Shown: piece by piece, positions 27,382-38,048 of the stretch
Layout: the number at the start of each line of letters is the position of its first letter
How positions within the stretch are numbered: position 1 is the stretch's first letter
NCBI RefSeq assembly: GCF_036924745.1
Contig: NZ_JAZHSD010000001.1
Span: 6,323,001-6,387,000, forward strand
Length of the DNA: 64,000 nucleotides
Origin: Bradyrhizobium sp. AZCC 1693
GTDB lineage: Bacteria > Pseudomonadota > Alphaproteobacteria > Rhizobiales > Xanthobacteraceae
Direction: 5' to 3'
The notes under the pieces: generated by a model
Database searches by the model: none
What the model was told of the DNA's origin: nothing
The model's input: only the letters and a program-made list of their open reading frames with translations
Translations under genes and position numbers: made by a program

Positions 27382-28371
27382 ATGACGGTCACCATAGTCT
27401 CAGGTGCCCTTAAGGCCGTTGTCTGGGCGCTTGCGGCGATCGGTTTGGCGACACTGGTGCTGGCGGGGTTGATCGCGGTGCCGGTATCCCGTCCGCCGGC
27501 CCTGGCGTTCATCTCAGATACCGTGCGCGCCGGTGACCGCGAGGGCATTCCGCCCTTGCTCTACTTTCAGGCACGGGACGGGTCGAATATTGCCTACCGG
27601 CATTATGCGCCGCCCGCGCCGATCGGCCGCGCGGCGGTGCTGATCCACGGCTCGTCAGGCTCGAGTCTCGCGGTACATCCGCTCGCGAAGATGCTCTCGG
27701 CCCGCGGCGTCGAGAGCTTCGTGCCTGATATTCGTGGGCACGGTGCGTCCGGCACGCGCGGCGATATCGGCTATATCGGCCAACTCGAAGACGACCTGGC
27801 GGACCTCGTCGATCACATCCGCGCTACCGGTTCGAAGGCACCGCTGACGCTGGTCGGCCATTCCTCCGGCGGTGGATTTGCACTGCGGGTGGCGGGTTCT
27901 CCGCTGCAGCAGCTTTTCACGCGCACTGTCCTGCTATCGCCATATCTCGGTAACAAGGCGTCGTCGAGCAGAGAAAACGCGGGTGGATGGGCAAGTCCGG
28001 ATATGCCGCGAATCGTCGCTTTGTATGTTCTGCGTCGCATCGGCATCGAGTGCTGCAAGCAACTGCCGGTGATCGCGTTCGCGGTGCCCGCCAAGACGAC
28101 CCGCATCCTCACCGCCGAATATTCTTTCCGGCTGCTGTCAAACTTCGGCGCACACCGTGACTATCGCGCCGATCTACAGGGTGCCAAAGGATCTCTCACG
28201 CTGATCGCCGGCGCCAATGAAGAACTGATGTTCGCAAACAAGTATGATGATGCGGTCAAGGGGACCGCTGCGAATATCGATGTCAAGATACTGGAGAGCG
28301 CCAATCACATGGATGTCGTTAGCACCGCGGCGGCCACATCCGTCATTGCTGACGATATCGCAAGCCGGTGA
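27382..28371 (+). CDS. Alpha/beta hydrolase, membrane-anchored
   Basis: The 329-residue protein starts at an ATG with AGAGG upstream. A hydrophobic N-terminus (VWALAAIGLATLVLAGLIAVP, about 13-33) should anchor it to the inner membrane with the catalytic domain outside. VLIHGSSGSSLAVH holds the oxyanion loop, GHSSGGGFAL (Ser in GxSxG) the nucleophile, and SANHMDVV the C-terminal His. The substrate is unknown; it resembles lysophospholipase-type hydrolases. It is the first gene of an operon with a membrane protein and a winged-helix regulator. Confidence 0.85.
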   Translation: MTVTIVSGALKAVVWALAAIGLATLVLAGLIAVPVSRPPALAFISDTVRAGDREGIPPLLYFQARDGSNIAYRHYAPPAPIGRAAVLIHGSSGSSLAVHPLAKMLSARGVESFVPDIRGHGASGTRGDIGYIGQLEDDLADLVDHIRATGSKAPLTLVGHSSGGGFALRVAGSPLQQLFTRTVLLSPYLGNKASSSRENAGGWASPDMPRIVALYVLRRIGIECCKQLPVIAFAVPAKTTRILTAEYSFRLLSNFGAHRDYRADLQGAKGSLTLIAGANEELMFANKYDDAVKGTAANIDVKILESANHMDVVSTAAATSVIADDIASR

Positions 28372-28381
28372 GGCCCGCATC

Positions 28382-28930
28382 ATGATCGACAGCCATCAGG
28401 CGAGTTCCGCGCTTGCCGACATCACGGAAATCGGCCGCCGGGTGCGGCAGTCGCTGTTCTACCAGCGCGCCAGTTCGATGCTGATGCTGTGGGGCGCCGT
28501 GACCTTCATCGGCTATTCGCTGTCGTTCGGTGTACCATCGGCGGCTCGCTTGATATGGATCGCGGCCTTCATCGTCGGCATTGGCGGATCGGTCGCGGTC
28601 GGCGCCCTGACTAGGAAACGCGACGGTATCAACACGTTCGACGCCAGGAAGCTGGCGGCCTTCCTGGTATTCACTGCGTTCGGATGCATGTGGATCGTTG
28701 TCGGGCACTTCACCGGCCGCCAGATCGGTGCGTTCTGGACGACCTACTTCATGCTGCCGTATATCCTGGTGGGATTGTGGGTGGGCTGGGCCCTTGTCGC
28801 CATTGGATCAACCGTCATGACGTTGACGCTGATCGGATATTTTTTCTCCGGCGGCTGGTTCGATCTGTGGATGGCGCTGGTCAACGGCATCGGCCTTGTG
28901 ATCGGCGGTTTCTGGATGCGCCGGAGCTAA
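28382..28930 (+). CDS. Multi-pass membrane protein
   Basis: The 182-residue protein from the ATG at 28382 has about five hydrophobic segments (about 33-50, 57-77, 92-108, 116-143 and 147-177) between short charged loops. Residues 1-30 are soluble. It lies 10 bp after the hydrolase and 5 bp before the winged-helix gene, so one transcript is likely. I recognise no named family. It may be sensed or controlled by the neighbouring regulator. Confidence 0.75.
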   Translation: MIDSHQASSALADITEIGRRVRQSLFYQRASSMLMLWGAVTFIGYSLSFGVPSAARLIWIAAFIVGIGGSVAVGALTRKRDGINTFDARKLAAFLVFTAFGCMWIVVGHFTGRQIGAFWTTYFMLPYILVGLWVGWALVAIGSTVMTLTLIGYFFSGGWFDLWMALVNGIGLVIGGFWMRRS

Positions 28931-28935
28931 GAGCG

Positions 28936-29238
28936 ATGGCTGAGCTCGACGACATCATCCACCAGCCACTGCGGCTGCGGATCATGGCGGCGCTCATCGC
29001 GCTGCCGGATGCGCAGGGGCTTGACTTCACCCGGCTGAAGAAACTCACCGGTGCCACCGACGGCAATCTCGGCGCCCACATCGAAACGCTGGCGAAGGCA
29101 AGTTACGTCGCCGTGACGAAAGCCTTCGTTGGCAAGAAGCCGCAGACCACGGTGACCGCCACCGCCGCCGGGCGCGGCGCCTTCGCCCGCCACGTGGCAA
29201 CGCTGCGCGAGATCATCGCGGCACACCCACCTGAATGA
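28936..29238 (+). CDS. Winged-helix transcriptional regulator
   Basis: The 100-residue protein is a single winged-helix DNA-binding domain of the MarR/ArsR-like type (DUF/HTH_34 kind): helix LRLRIMAALIAL, recognition part FTRLKKLTGATDGNLGAHIETL, wing YVAVTKAFVGKKPQTTVTATAAGRGAFARH. It has no ligand domain, so it may respond to a small molecule in the dimer or simply act as a local repressor. It directly follows the membrane protein gene. A partial second copy of its C-terminal half lies 519 bp downstream at 29757. Confidence 0.87.
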   Translation: MAELDDIIHQPLRLRIMAALIALPDAQGLDFTRLKKLTGATDGNLGAHIETLAKASYVAVTKAFVGKKPQTTVTATAAGRGAFARHVATLREIIAAHPPE

Positions 29239-29262
29239 AACCGAGGAACCAGGGAGCCTGAC

Positions 29263-29811
29263 TTGCGGACCGTCACTGCCATCATCATCAACACGCCACC
29301 ATGGGTGTTCGCGCTGCTGGCCCTGCTAATATGGCAAGGATGCATGGCCCTGCGGCCAAGGTCGCTGCCGCTGCTGCGAATGCTGATCGTGCCCGCGGTG
29401 TTTTTCCTGATGGGCCTTTCCCGGCTGGCGCTGGGCGGAAAATCGATCGACTTGCTGTTGGTCTGGGTGGCCAGTGCGGCCGTGTTTGCGGCGTTGGCAC
29501 TGTACACAGGGCCGCGGTCCGTGACGGTCGATAGCGAAACCGGCCGTATCCTGCGCCCCGGTAGCGCGGTTCCTTTGGTTCGCAACCTCACAGTCTTCGT
29601 GCTGCAATACGCCGTCGCGGTGGTGACGGCGATGAAACTGGAAGCCTATTGGGATGTGGTCACGACCGGTCAGGCGGTGTCAGGTGGCTGTGCCGGCTAT
29701 TTCCTGGGCTGGACCATCGCGCTGCTGCGCAGTTATCGGGCGCGCATCGCTGCGCCGGCTACGTGGCGGTGGAAAAGGCCTTTGTCGGCAAGAAGCCACA
29801 GACCACGGTGA
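29263..29811 (+). CDS. Membrane protein with an out-of-frame regulator fragment at its C-terminus
   Basis: The 182-residue protein starts TTG at 29263, with AGGGAG eight nt upstream. Four to five hydrophobic segments (about 11-27, 36-53, 61-81, 107-127 and 137-155) form the membrane part. The last 20 or so residues (after YRARIAAPAT) are Trp/Arg-rich and unlike the rest: the DNA there is a duplicated piece of a winged-helix gene read in another frame. The native C-terminus was probably lost when the piece arrived. No family is recognised. Confidence 0.7.
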   Translation: MRTVTAIIINTPPWVFALLALLIWQGCMALRPRSLPLLRMLIVPAVFFLMGLSRLALGGKSIDLLLVWVASAAVFAALALYTGPRSVTVDSETGRILRPGSAVPLVRNLTVFVLQYAVAVVTAMKLEAYWDVVTTGQAVSGGCAGYFLGWTIALLRSYRARIAAPATWRWKRPLSARSHRPR

Positions 29812-29894
29812 CCGCGACCGCCGCCGGGCGGGGTGCTTTTGCCCGCCATGTCGCGATGCTGCAGGAAATCATCGCCGCCGCGGGCGGCAAATAG
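29757..29894 (+). pseudogene. Truncated winged-helix regulator remnant
   Basis: Read in its own frame, this stretch encodes GYVAVEKAFVGKKPQTTVTA... through REIIAA-type ends (FARHVAMLQEIIAAAGGK), then TAG. This matches the last 45 residues of the intact regulator at 28936-29238, with about 80% DNA identity by eye, so it is an older paralogue rather than a recent copy. It lacks the N-terminal half and a start. It overlaps the end of the upstream membrane protein in a different frame. Confidence 0.8.
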
Positions 29895-30002
29895 CGCCGA
29901 AACACCTCTGCACAACGGCTATTCTGCCAGTCGGTCCCCTTGCGGCGAGGGGGCGTTTTGTGCGACCGAAGCCGCATCTCATCCCCGCATCTGGCTCTTG
30001 TC

Positions 30003-31286
30003 ATGAACATTCTTCTGCTCGGTTCCGGCGGCCGCGAACACGCTCTCGCATGGAAGATCGCCGCTTCCCCGCTGCTGACCAAGCTGTGGTGCGCGCCGGG
30101 CAATGCCGGGATCGCGCGGGAAGCCGAGTGCGTGGCGCTCGACATTGCCAATCATCCTGCGGTGATCGATTTCTGCCAGCGCAACGCTGTCGATCTGGTC
30201 GTGGTCGGCCCGGAGACGCCGCTCGCCGCCGGGATCGTCGACGACCTCGCGCAAGCCGGCATCAAGGCGTTCGGGCCAGGCAAGCAGGCGGCGCAGCTCG
30301 AGGGATCCAAGGGTTTCACCAAGGCGCTCTGCACCGAATTCAACATTCCGACCGGTGCGTATGGCCGCTTCACCACCGCTGACGATGCGCTGGCTTATGC
30401 GCGCGCGCAGGGCGCGCCAATCGTGGTCAAGGCCGATGGGCTGGCCGCCGGCAAGGGCGTCGTCGTCGCGAAGACTCTGGCCGAGGCCGAGGCGGCCATC
30501 GCCATGATGTTCGACGGCGCGTTCGGTTCGGCCGGCACTGAAGTCGTGATCGAGGAATTTCTGGCAGGCCGCGAGATCAGCTTCTTCGCGCTGTGCGACG
30601 GCGAAACCGCGATCCCGCTCGCCTCCGCGCAGGACCACAAGCGCGTGTTCGATCACGACGAGGGACCGAACACCGGCGGCATGGGCGCCTATTCGCCGAC
30701 GCCGTTCGTGACGGCCGAAATTCACGACCAGATCATGGCGCGGATCATCCTGCCGACGGTTGCGGGCATGAAGGCGCGCGGCACGCCGTTTCGCGGCGTG
30801 CTTTATGCGGGTGTGATGCTGACGGAGCAGGGGCCGAAGCTTTTCGAATACAATGTCCGCTTCGGCGATCCCGAATGCCAGGTGCTGATGCTGCGGATGA
30901 TGTCCGACATCGTGCCGGCGTTTCTGGCGTCCTGTGACGGAGAACTGAAACATTTCGACCTGCGCTGGTTTCCCGATCCGGCGCTGACGGTGGTGATGGC
31001 GGCGAAGGGGTATCCCGGCGACTACCAGAAGGGCACACGCATCGACGGCCTCGATGACGCCGCCGGAATCGAAGGCGTCGAAATCTTCCATGCCGGCACG
31101 GCGGCGAAGGACGGCGCCATTCTCGCCAATGGCGGGCGCGTGTTGAACGTCTGCGCGACGGGGAAGACGGTGCTGGAGGCGCAGCAGCGTGCCTATCAGG
31201 CCGTCGACCGCATCAAATGGTCTGATGGTTTCTGCCGCCGCGACATCGCTTGGCAGGCGGTGGAAGCGGAGAGGGCGAAGGGCTAG
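30003..31286 (+). CDS. purD: Phosphoribosylamine-glycine ligase (GARS)
   Basis: The 427-residue ATP-grasp enzyme joins phosphoribosylamine and glycine in purine synthesis. It starts [18 protein letters not shown] (the standard N-terminus), with [13 protein letters not shown], the ATP-grasp [18 protein letters not shown], and [16 protein letters not shown]. The start is the ATG at 30003; earlier in-frame codons have no conserved residues. It is a single-gene unit with a family B repeat after it. Confidence 0.96.
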   Translation: MNILLLGSGGREHALAWKIAASPLLTKLWCAPGNAGIAREAECVALDIANHPAVIDFCQRNAVDLVVVGPETPLAAGIVDDLAQAGIKAFGPGKQAAQLEGSKGFTKALCTEFNIPTGAYGRFTTADDALAYARAQGAPIVVKADGLAAGKGVVVAKTLAEAEAAIAMMFDGAFGSAGTEVVIEEFLAGREISFFALCDGETAIPLASAQDHKRVFDHDEGPNTGGMGAYSPTPFVTAEIHDQIMARIILPTVAGMKARGTPFRGVLYAGVMLTEQGPKLFEYNVRFGDPECQVLMLRMMSDIVPAFLASCDGELKHFDLRWFPDPALTVVMAAKGYPGDYQKGTRIDGLDDAAGIEGVEIFHAGTAAKDGAILANGGRVLNVCATGKTVLEAQQRAYQAVDRIKWSDGFCRRDIAWQAVEAERAKG

Positions 31287-31311
31287 GCGCTCGCGCGCGC
31301 CGCGTTTTCCG

Positions 31312-31402
31312 CTCGTCATGCCCGGGCTTGACCCGGGCATCCATCATTCTTCGCAAGAGTTCTTCGAGGGATGGATTGCCGGGTCAAGCCCGGCAATGAC
31401 AC
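31312..31402. repeat. Dispersed palindromic repeat, family B, copy 2
   Basis: GTCATGCCCGGGCTTGACCC then GGGCATCCATC is inverted as GATGGATTGCCGGGTCAAGC then CCGGCAATGAC. It lies between purD and the convergent acyl-CoA dehydrogenase gene and may terminate both. Confidence 0.75.
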
Positions 31403-31413
31403 CTTTGATGCCG

Positions 31414-32646
31414 CTACAGCAAATCCCCGCCCACTGCGCTCGCCGTCGTGCCGTGCTCGCGGAACGCCTTGATGACGTTCTTGCCGATCTTCCACTTGTG
31501 CACCTCGTCCGGGCCGTCGACCAGCCGCTGCGCGCGCACCTGCGTGTACCATTTGGCCAACGGCGTATCCTGGCTGAAGCCGAGCGCGCCGTGGAGCTGG
31601 ATCGCGGTGTCGATCACCTTGTGTACCATATGCGCATGGAAGATTTTTGCGATCGAGTTCTCCTGCCTGATATCGAGGCCCTTTTCCGCCTTGTAGGCGA
31701 TGTGCAGCAGCATCAGGCGGCCGATGTAGAGTTGCTCGGCACAGTCCGCGAGCATGAACTGGACGGCTTGCCGGTCGGCGAGCAACTGGCCGAAGGTCGA
31801 ACGCCTGGTGATGTGGGCGACGGCCATGTCGAGCGCGCGTTGCGCCTTGGCGACGTTGTGCATGCCATGGCGCAGGCGGCCATAGGCGAGACGGTGCTGG
31901 CCCATGGCAAAACCGTTGCCCTCGCCGCCGACCAGATTGTCGGCCGGCACTTTCAGGTCCCTGATCTCGATTTCGGAGTGGCCGCCGTGGATCACATCGT
32001 CATGCGGTCCCTCGATCGCCATGTTGGCGACATTGCGCTTGATCTTGTAGCCGGGGTTCGGCAGCTCGACGAGGAAGGTCGAGTACTGCTTGTGCCGCGG
32101 CGCGTTCGGATCGGTCTTGGCCATCACAAGCGCCATGTCAGCCACGCTGGCCGAGGACGAGAACCACTTCTCGCCGTTGAGGATGTAGTTCTCGTTGCCG
32201 TCCTTCACCGCCGTGGTCTGCATGCCGGTGGCGTCGGCGCCGGCGGCCTTTTCGGTCATCGAGAAGCAGATCCGCTTGTCGCCGTTGAGCAGGGGCTTGA
32301 GGAACTTCTCCTTCTGATATTCCGTGCCGTGGGCGAGGATCGTCATCATCGAGGCGTCGTCCGGCCCTTGCGTGTTCATCGACAGCGCGCCCAGCATGCT
32401 CTCGCCGAGCTCCATCTGCACCAGCGCGTTCGCCAGCGGACCGAGGCCCATGCCGCCATATTCCTTCGGCACCCATGGGCACCACAGGCCGCGCGCGCGG
32501 GCCTTGGCCCGCAGCGGACCGAGTACTTCGGCGAGCGGCTTGGTATCGAGTTCCTTCTCCGCGGGGATGCATTCGTCGTGCACCCATTGGCGGACTTTCT
32601 CGCGGATTGCCTTGGCCTCAGCCGGGATTTCGAAATCGATCGACAT
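31414..32646 (-). CDS. Acyl-CoA dehydrogenase (ACAD10/11-like)
   Basis: The 410-residue flavoenzyme catalyses alpha,beta-dehydrogenation of an acyl-CoA. The FAD-binding mid domain contains CFSMTEKAAGADATGMQTT, the helical C-terminal domain contains RRSTFGQLLADRQAVQFMLAD and IQLHGALGFSQDTPLAKWY, and RLVDGPDEVHKW near the end is typical of the ACAD10/11 group. Length and order are normal. It stands alone, so the chain length of the substrate cannot be inferred from context. Confidence 0.93.
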   Translation of the reverse strand: MSIDFEIPAEAKAIREKVRQWVHDECIPAEKELDTKPLAEVLGPLRAKARARGLWCPWVPKEYGGMGLGPLANALVQMELGESMLGALSMNTQGPDDASMMTILAHGTEYQKEKFLKPLLNGDKRICFSMTEKAAGADATGMQTTAVKDGNENYILNGEKWFSSSASVADMALVMAKTDPNAPRHKQYSTFLVELPNPGYKIKRNVANMAIEGPHDDVIHGGHSEIEIRDLKVPADNLVGGEGNGFAMGQHRLAYGRLRHGMHNVAKAQRALDMAVAHITRRSTFGQLLADRQAVQFMLADCAEQLYIGRLMLLHIAYKAEKGLDIRQENSIAKIFHAHMVHKVIDTAIQLHGALGFSQDTPLAKWYTQVRAQRLVDGPDEVHKWKIGKNVIKAFREHGTTASAVGGDLL

Positions 32647-32772
32647 CGGTTTGTTTCCTCGCTTTTTGTTCCTGTTGGTCGGGCTTGAGGAATGGCTTAA
32701 ACCTGCGGTCTGCCAGCGGCAACGGCAAACAAAGTTTGAAGCAATGACGCACAGCCGTCATACCCCGCGCAG

Positions 32773-34039
32773 TGTTTAGTCCGGAGACATGGCTGACACC
32801 TGTTCGGACACATCACTGACAGGTTGGTCATTGGTCAAGTCGATCGATGCGACCTGCCAACTGGCAAAGAAGATACCGTAGTGGCCGTCGCGATCGAGCG
32901 GGCGGATGGCAAGGCGCTCGCCGACGAAGGCTTTCGGAACTTTCCAGAACTGTCCCTTGAAAGAGATGTAGCTTCGGGTCGGCGAGACGGTCCGAACCGT
33001 CTCGCCGAGGTCGTATTGCACCTCCGGAATACGGGCCGGCATCGCACGTGAACTCGGCCGAAAGCGGTCGGCGGGGACGCTCATATCGAGGCCTTGGTGA
33101 GGCCGCTCCAGATTGTAGACCATGCGCCAGGCGTCGAGGGCGCGCTGGACCTCCGGCAGGGTGCGGAAGGGGCGCATGGCAAACACTTCGGCGTTGAGGG
33201 TGCGATGGAAGCGCTCGTTCTTGCCGCGGCCCTGCGGGTGGCACGGTCTGGCATGCACCACCCTGATGCCGAGCTTGAGCAGCCACACCTTCAGCCCGGT
33301 CCAGCGACCGCCGGACGTATCACCCCAAGGTGAGCCGTTATCGATATAGAAGGCCTCCGGCAGGCCATAGCGGCGGAACGTGGCCGTCAGATGCTCCTGC
33401 ACCGTGGGACGCTGCTCGTTCTCACACGCCTTCAGGCACGGGACATAGCGCGAATGATCGTCGATCACCGTCAGCGGATGGCATCGCGTCCCGTTGGCGA
33501 GTGGCATGTGGCCCTTGAAGTCCATCTGCCACAACTGATTGGGAGCTTCCTTCTCGAAGCGATGGCCTGGATTGGGCGGCGCATTCTCGCTCGGCTTGAT
33601 CCGGTCGTTCCGACACAGGATCCGATGCACGGTGGACGGCACTGGCACAGCCTGCCCATTGCGCTTCAGGCAATGGGCGATCTTGCGTGCTCCCCAAGCA
33701 GGATGCTTGTCGCGCACAGTTACGACCCGCGCCTCCACGGCAGCGGCGCTGCGCTTGGGCATCCGCTTCGGACGACGGGACTGATCCGAAAGCTCCCGAT
33801 CGCCGGCCTGCCATCGCCTCAGCCATTTGTAGCCCACATCAGGACTGATCCCGAACCGCCGGCAGAGCTCCCGGCGGTTCGCTCCTTCCTGCAAGGCAAG
33901 TCGCACGAACTCGCGTCGCTGATCCATTACTGACACCTCGCTCCACGGCATGGACGGCTCCCGAATCGACCAATCCAGCCAATTTTGATGTGTCAGCTAT
34001 GTCTCCGAACACCCGTCAGTGATCTGTCCGGGCTAAACA
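32773..34039 (-). mobile_element. IS481-family insertion sequence
   Basis: The 1267-bp element is bounded by 13-bp inverted ends TGTTTAG(T/C)CCGGA with one mismatch, and by a perfect 4-bp target duplication GCAG (32769-32772 and 34040-34043). Joining the flanks with one GCAG restores a copy of the family A palindromic repeat. Further copies of GGAGACAT-GCTGACAC-like and ATCACTGAC motifs lie inside both ends. It carries one intact transposase gene. Confidence 0.88.
32776..33951 (-). CDS. IS481-family transposase
   Basis: The 391-residue protein starts at ATG 33951; a second ATG at 33927 is possible. The N-terminal helix-turn-helix (REFVRLALQEGANRRELCRRFG) is followed by the integrase-like core with Asp144 (WQMDFKG), Asp204 (FYIDNGSPWG) and Glu246 (GRGKNERFHRTL). 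The stop codon lies within the terminal repeat. All catalytic residues are intact. Confidence 0.95.
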   Translation of the reverse strand: MPWSEVSVMDQRREFVRLALQEGANRRELCRRFGISPDVGYKWLRRWQAGDRELSDQSRRPKRMPKRSAAAVEARVVTVRDKHPAWGARKIAHCLKRNGQAVPVPSTVHRILCRNDRIKPSENAPPNPGHRFEKEAPNQLWQMDFKGHMPLANGTRCHPLTVIDDHSRYVPCLKACENEQRPTVQEHLTATFRRYGLPEAFYIDNGSPWGDTSGGRWTGLKVWLLKLGIRVVHARPCHPQGRGKNERFHRTLNAEVFAMRPFRTLPEVQRALDAWRMVYNLERPHQGLDMSVPADRFRPSSRAMPARIPEVQYDLGETVRTVSPTRSYISFKGQFWKVPKAFVGERLAIRPLDRDGHYGIFFASWQVASIDLTNDQPVSDVSEQVSAMSPD

Positions 34040-34172
34040 GCAGGCGGGGGATCCAGTACGCCGCGGCGGCTGTTGTTGATCGCGACGCTGGTGTTTACTG
34101 GATCATCCGCTGGAGCCTGTCATCGGGCGCGCATTCGCGCGACCCGTTGGCGGATGATGACAGACTGCGGAT
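34040..34172. repeat. Dispersed palindromic repeat, family A, copy 3 (split by IS481)
   Basis: The right part of this copy reads GGCGGGGGATCCAGTACGCC then GCGGC, and ends in GGCGGATGATGACAG. The left part (GTCATACCCCGCGCAG) is at 32757-32772, on the other side of the IS481 element. Confidence 0.78.
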
Positions 34173-34190
34173 GACGAGAGAGTGTGACCC

Positions 34191-35096
34191 ATGCCCGATC
34201 TTGCCGATCTGTTTCCCGGATACGCGTCCGAATGGATCAACACCTCGTCGGGCCGCATCTTTGCCCGCGTCGGAGGCAAGGGTCCGCCGCTGTTGCTGCT
34301 GCACGGATTTTCCTCGACACATGTGATGTGGCACCCGGTCGCGCCGCAACTGGCCGACAGGTTCACGCTGATCATCGCCGACCTGCCGGGCTATGGCTGG
34401 TCGGATATGCCCCGCAGCGACGAGAACCACACGCCCTACACCAAGCGCGCGATGGCAAGTGCGATGGTGGAGGCGATGGAGCAACTCGGCCATGTGCATT
34501 TCGCGCTCGCCGGCCACGACCGCGGCGGGCGCGTGTCGTACCGGTTGGCGCTCGATCATCCCGGCCGGTTGTCGAAGCTCGCCGTGCTCGATATCGCGCC
34601 GACCTATGATTACTGGGAGAAATTGAACCGGCTCTCGGCGCTGAAGATCTACCATTGGGCGTTTCTGGCGCAGCCTTATCCGCTGCCGGAGACGCTGATC
34701 TCGGGTCATGGAGAGTTTTTCCTCAAGGAGAAGATGGCGAGCCAGACCAAAAGCAAGACGCTCGACGCCATCGATGCGCGCGCGCTGGAGCATTACCTGG
34801 CGCCGTTCCGCGATCCCTCTCGTATTCACGCGATGTGCGAAGACTACCGCGCGGGCGCCTATGCCGATTACGAGATCGACAAGGTCGATTTCGATGCCGG
34901 CAAGAAGATCACGGTTCCGATGCTGGCGCTGTGGGGCGATGCCGGGGTTGCGAGTGCCGCAACGACGCCGCTCGATACGTGGAAGAAATGGGCGACGAAT
35001 GTATCGGGTGCGCCGGTGGATTCCGGGCATTTTCTGACGGAGGAGAATCCGGACGTGACGGCGAAGTTGCTTAGAGAGTTTTTCCTGGATGCGTGA
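34191..35096 (+). CDS. Fluoroacetate dehalogenase-type alpha/beta hydrolase (haloacetate dehalogenase)
   Basis: The 301-residue protein closely matches my memory of the Rhodopseudomonas palustris fluoroacetate dehalogenase RPA1163, with identical numbering of active residues: nucleophile Asp110 (GHDRGG), Asp134 and His280 (SGHF) as the triad, Arg111 and Arg114 for the carboxylate, and His155, Trp156 and Tyr219 for the halide pocket. Such enzymes hydrolyse haloacetates, including the C-F bond, to glycolate. Position 185 is Gln here, where RPA1163 has Trp as I recall it. It follows a family A repeat and has no associated transporter or regulator. The activity is predicted from conserved residues only. 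Confidence 0.85.
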   Translation: MPDLADLFPGYASEWINTSSGRIFARVGGKGPPLLLLHGFSSTHVMWHPVAPQLADRFTLIIADLPGYGWSDMPRSDENHTPYTKRAMASAMVEAMEQLGHVHFALAGHDRGGRVSYRLALDHPGRLSKLAVLDIAPTYDYWEKLNRLSALKIYHWAFLAQPYPLPETLISGHGEFFLKEKMASQTKSKTLDAIDARALEHYLAPFRDPSRIHAMCEDYRAGAYADYEIDKVDFDAGKKITVPMLALWGDAGVASAATTPLDTWKKWATNVSGAPVDSGHFLTEENPDVTAKLLREFFLDA

Positions 35097-35112
35097 GAAA
35101 TCTCGCCGCACA

Positions 35113-35222
35113 TGAAGCTCGTCATACCCGCGCAGGCGGGTATCCAGTACGCCGCGGCTTCTCGGTCAATCCCTGCCGTCTCTGGAATACTGGATCATCC
35201 GCTTTCGCGGATGATGACAGCG
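35113..35222. repeat. Dispersed palindromic repeat, family A, copy 4
   Basis: GTCATACCCGCGCAGGCGGG, TATCCAGTACGCCGCGGC, CTCTGGAATACTGGATCATC and a short end hairpin CCGCTTTCGCGG, then ATGATGACAG. This copy is intact and shows the undisturbed sequence of the site split by IS481 in copy 3. Confidence 0.8.
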
Positions 35223-35242
35223 GAGTTTGGGGCGCGACCCGC

Positions 35243-35689
35243 TTACCGCCTCACCTTGAAAAACTCCTTGAGCAGCGTCGCCGCCTCCGTCTCCCCGACC
35301 GCCGAATAAACCTCCGGCACGTGGTGGCAGGTCGGCTGGGCAAAAAACCGCACGCCGGAATCCACCGCGCCGCCCTTGGGATCGGCGGCGCCGTAATAGA
35401 GCCGGCGGATCCGGGCAAACGAGATCGCGCCGGCGCACATCGTGCAGGGCTCCAGCGTGACGTAGAGGTCGCAATCGACCAGCCGCTCGGTGCCGATGGC
35501 CTCGGCCGCCTGCCGGATCGCCAGGATTTCGGCATGCGCCGTCGGATCGCGGTCGGTCAGCGTCCGGTTGCCGGCCGTGGCGATGACCTCGTAACCCCTG
35601 ACGATCACGCATCCGATCGGAACTTCGCCGGCTTTTCCGGCGTTTTCGGCGGTTTTCAGCGCCAAATCCATGAAAGAAGGGACAGTCAT
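35243..35689 (-). CDS. tadA: tRNA-specific adenosine deaminase TadA
   Basis: The 148-residue protein starts at ATG 35689 (MTVPSFMDLALKTAENAGKA). It converts A34 to inosine in tRNA-Arg(ACG). The zinc deaminase motif is intact: His52-Ala-Glu54 (THAEILAI) and Cys82-x-x-Cys85 (LEPCTMCAGA). The length is standard. It diverges from the rluB-type gene. Confidence 0.95.
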   Translation of the reverse strand: MTVPSFMDLALKTAENAGKAGEVPIGCVIVRGYEVIATAGNRTLTDRDPTAHAEILAIRQAAEAIGTERLVDCDLYVTLEPCTMCAGAISFARIRRLYYGAADPKGGAVDSGVRFFAQPTCHHVPEVYSAVGETEAATLLKEFFKVRR

Positions 35690-35854
35690 GCCTCGTATCA
35701 TCGGAAGAAACCTGCTACTAGCTGCGCCTTCAGCAAACGTGGATGCCGGTTTTGCGTGAGAATGCGCCTTGAGCGAAGCGCGCGCGCGTTGCCGCTTTGA
35801 CAGCCTATCCGCATCCGCCTGATAGCCATTTTACCTGCACCTGAGAGACCATTC

Positions 35855-38041
<2,187 letters not shown>

Positions 38042-38048
38042 CTGGGCG

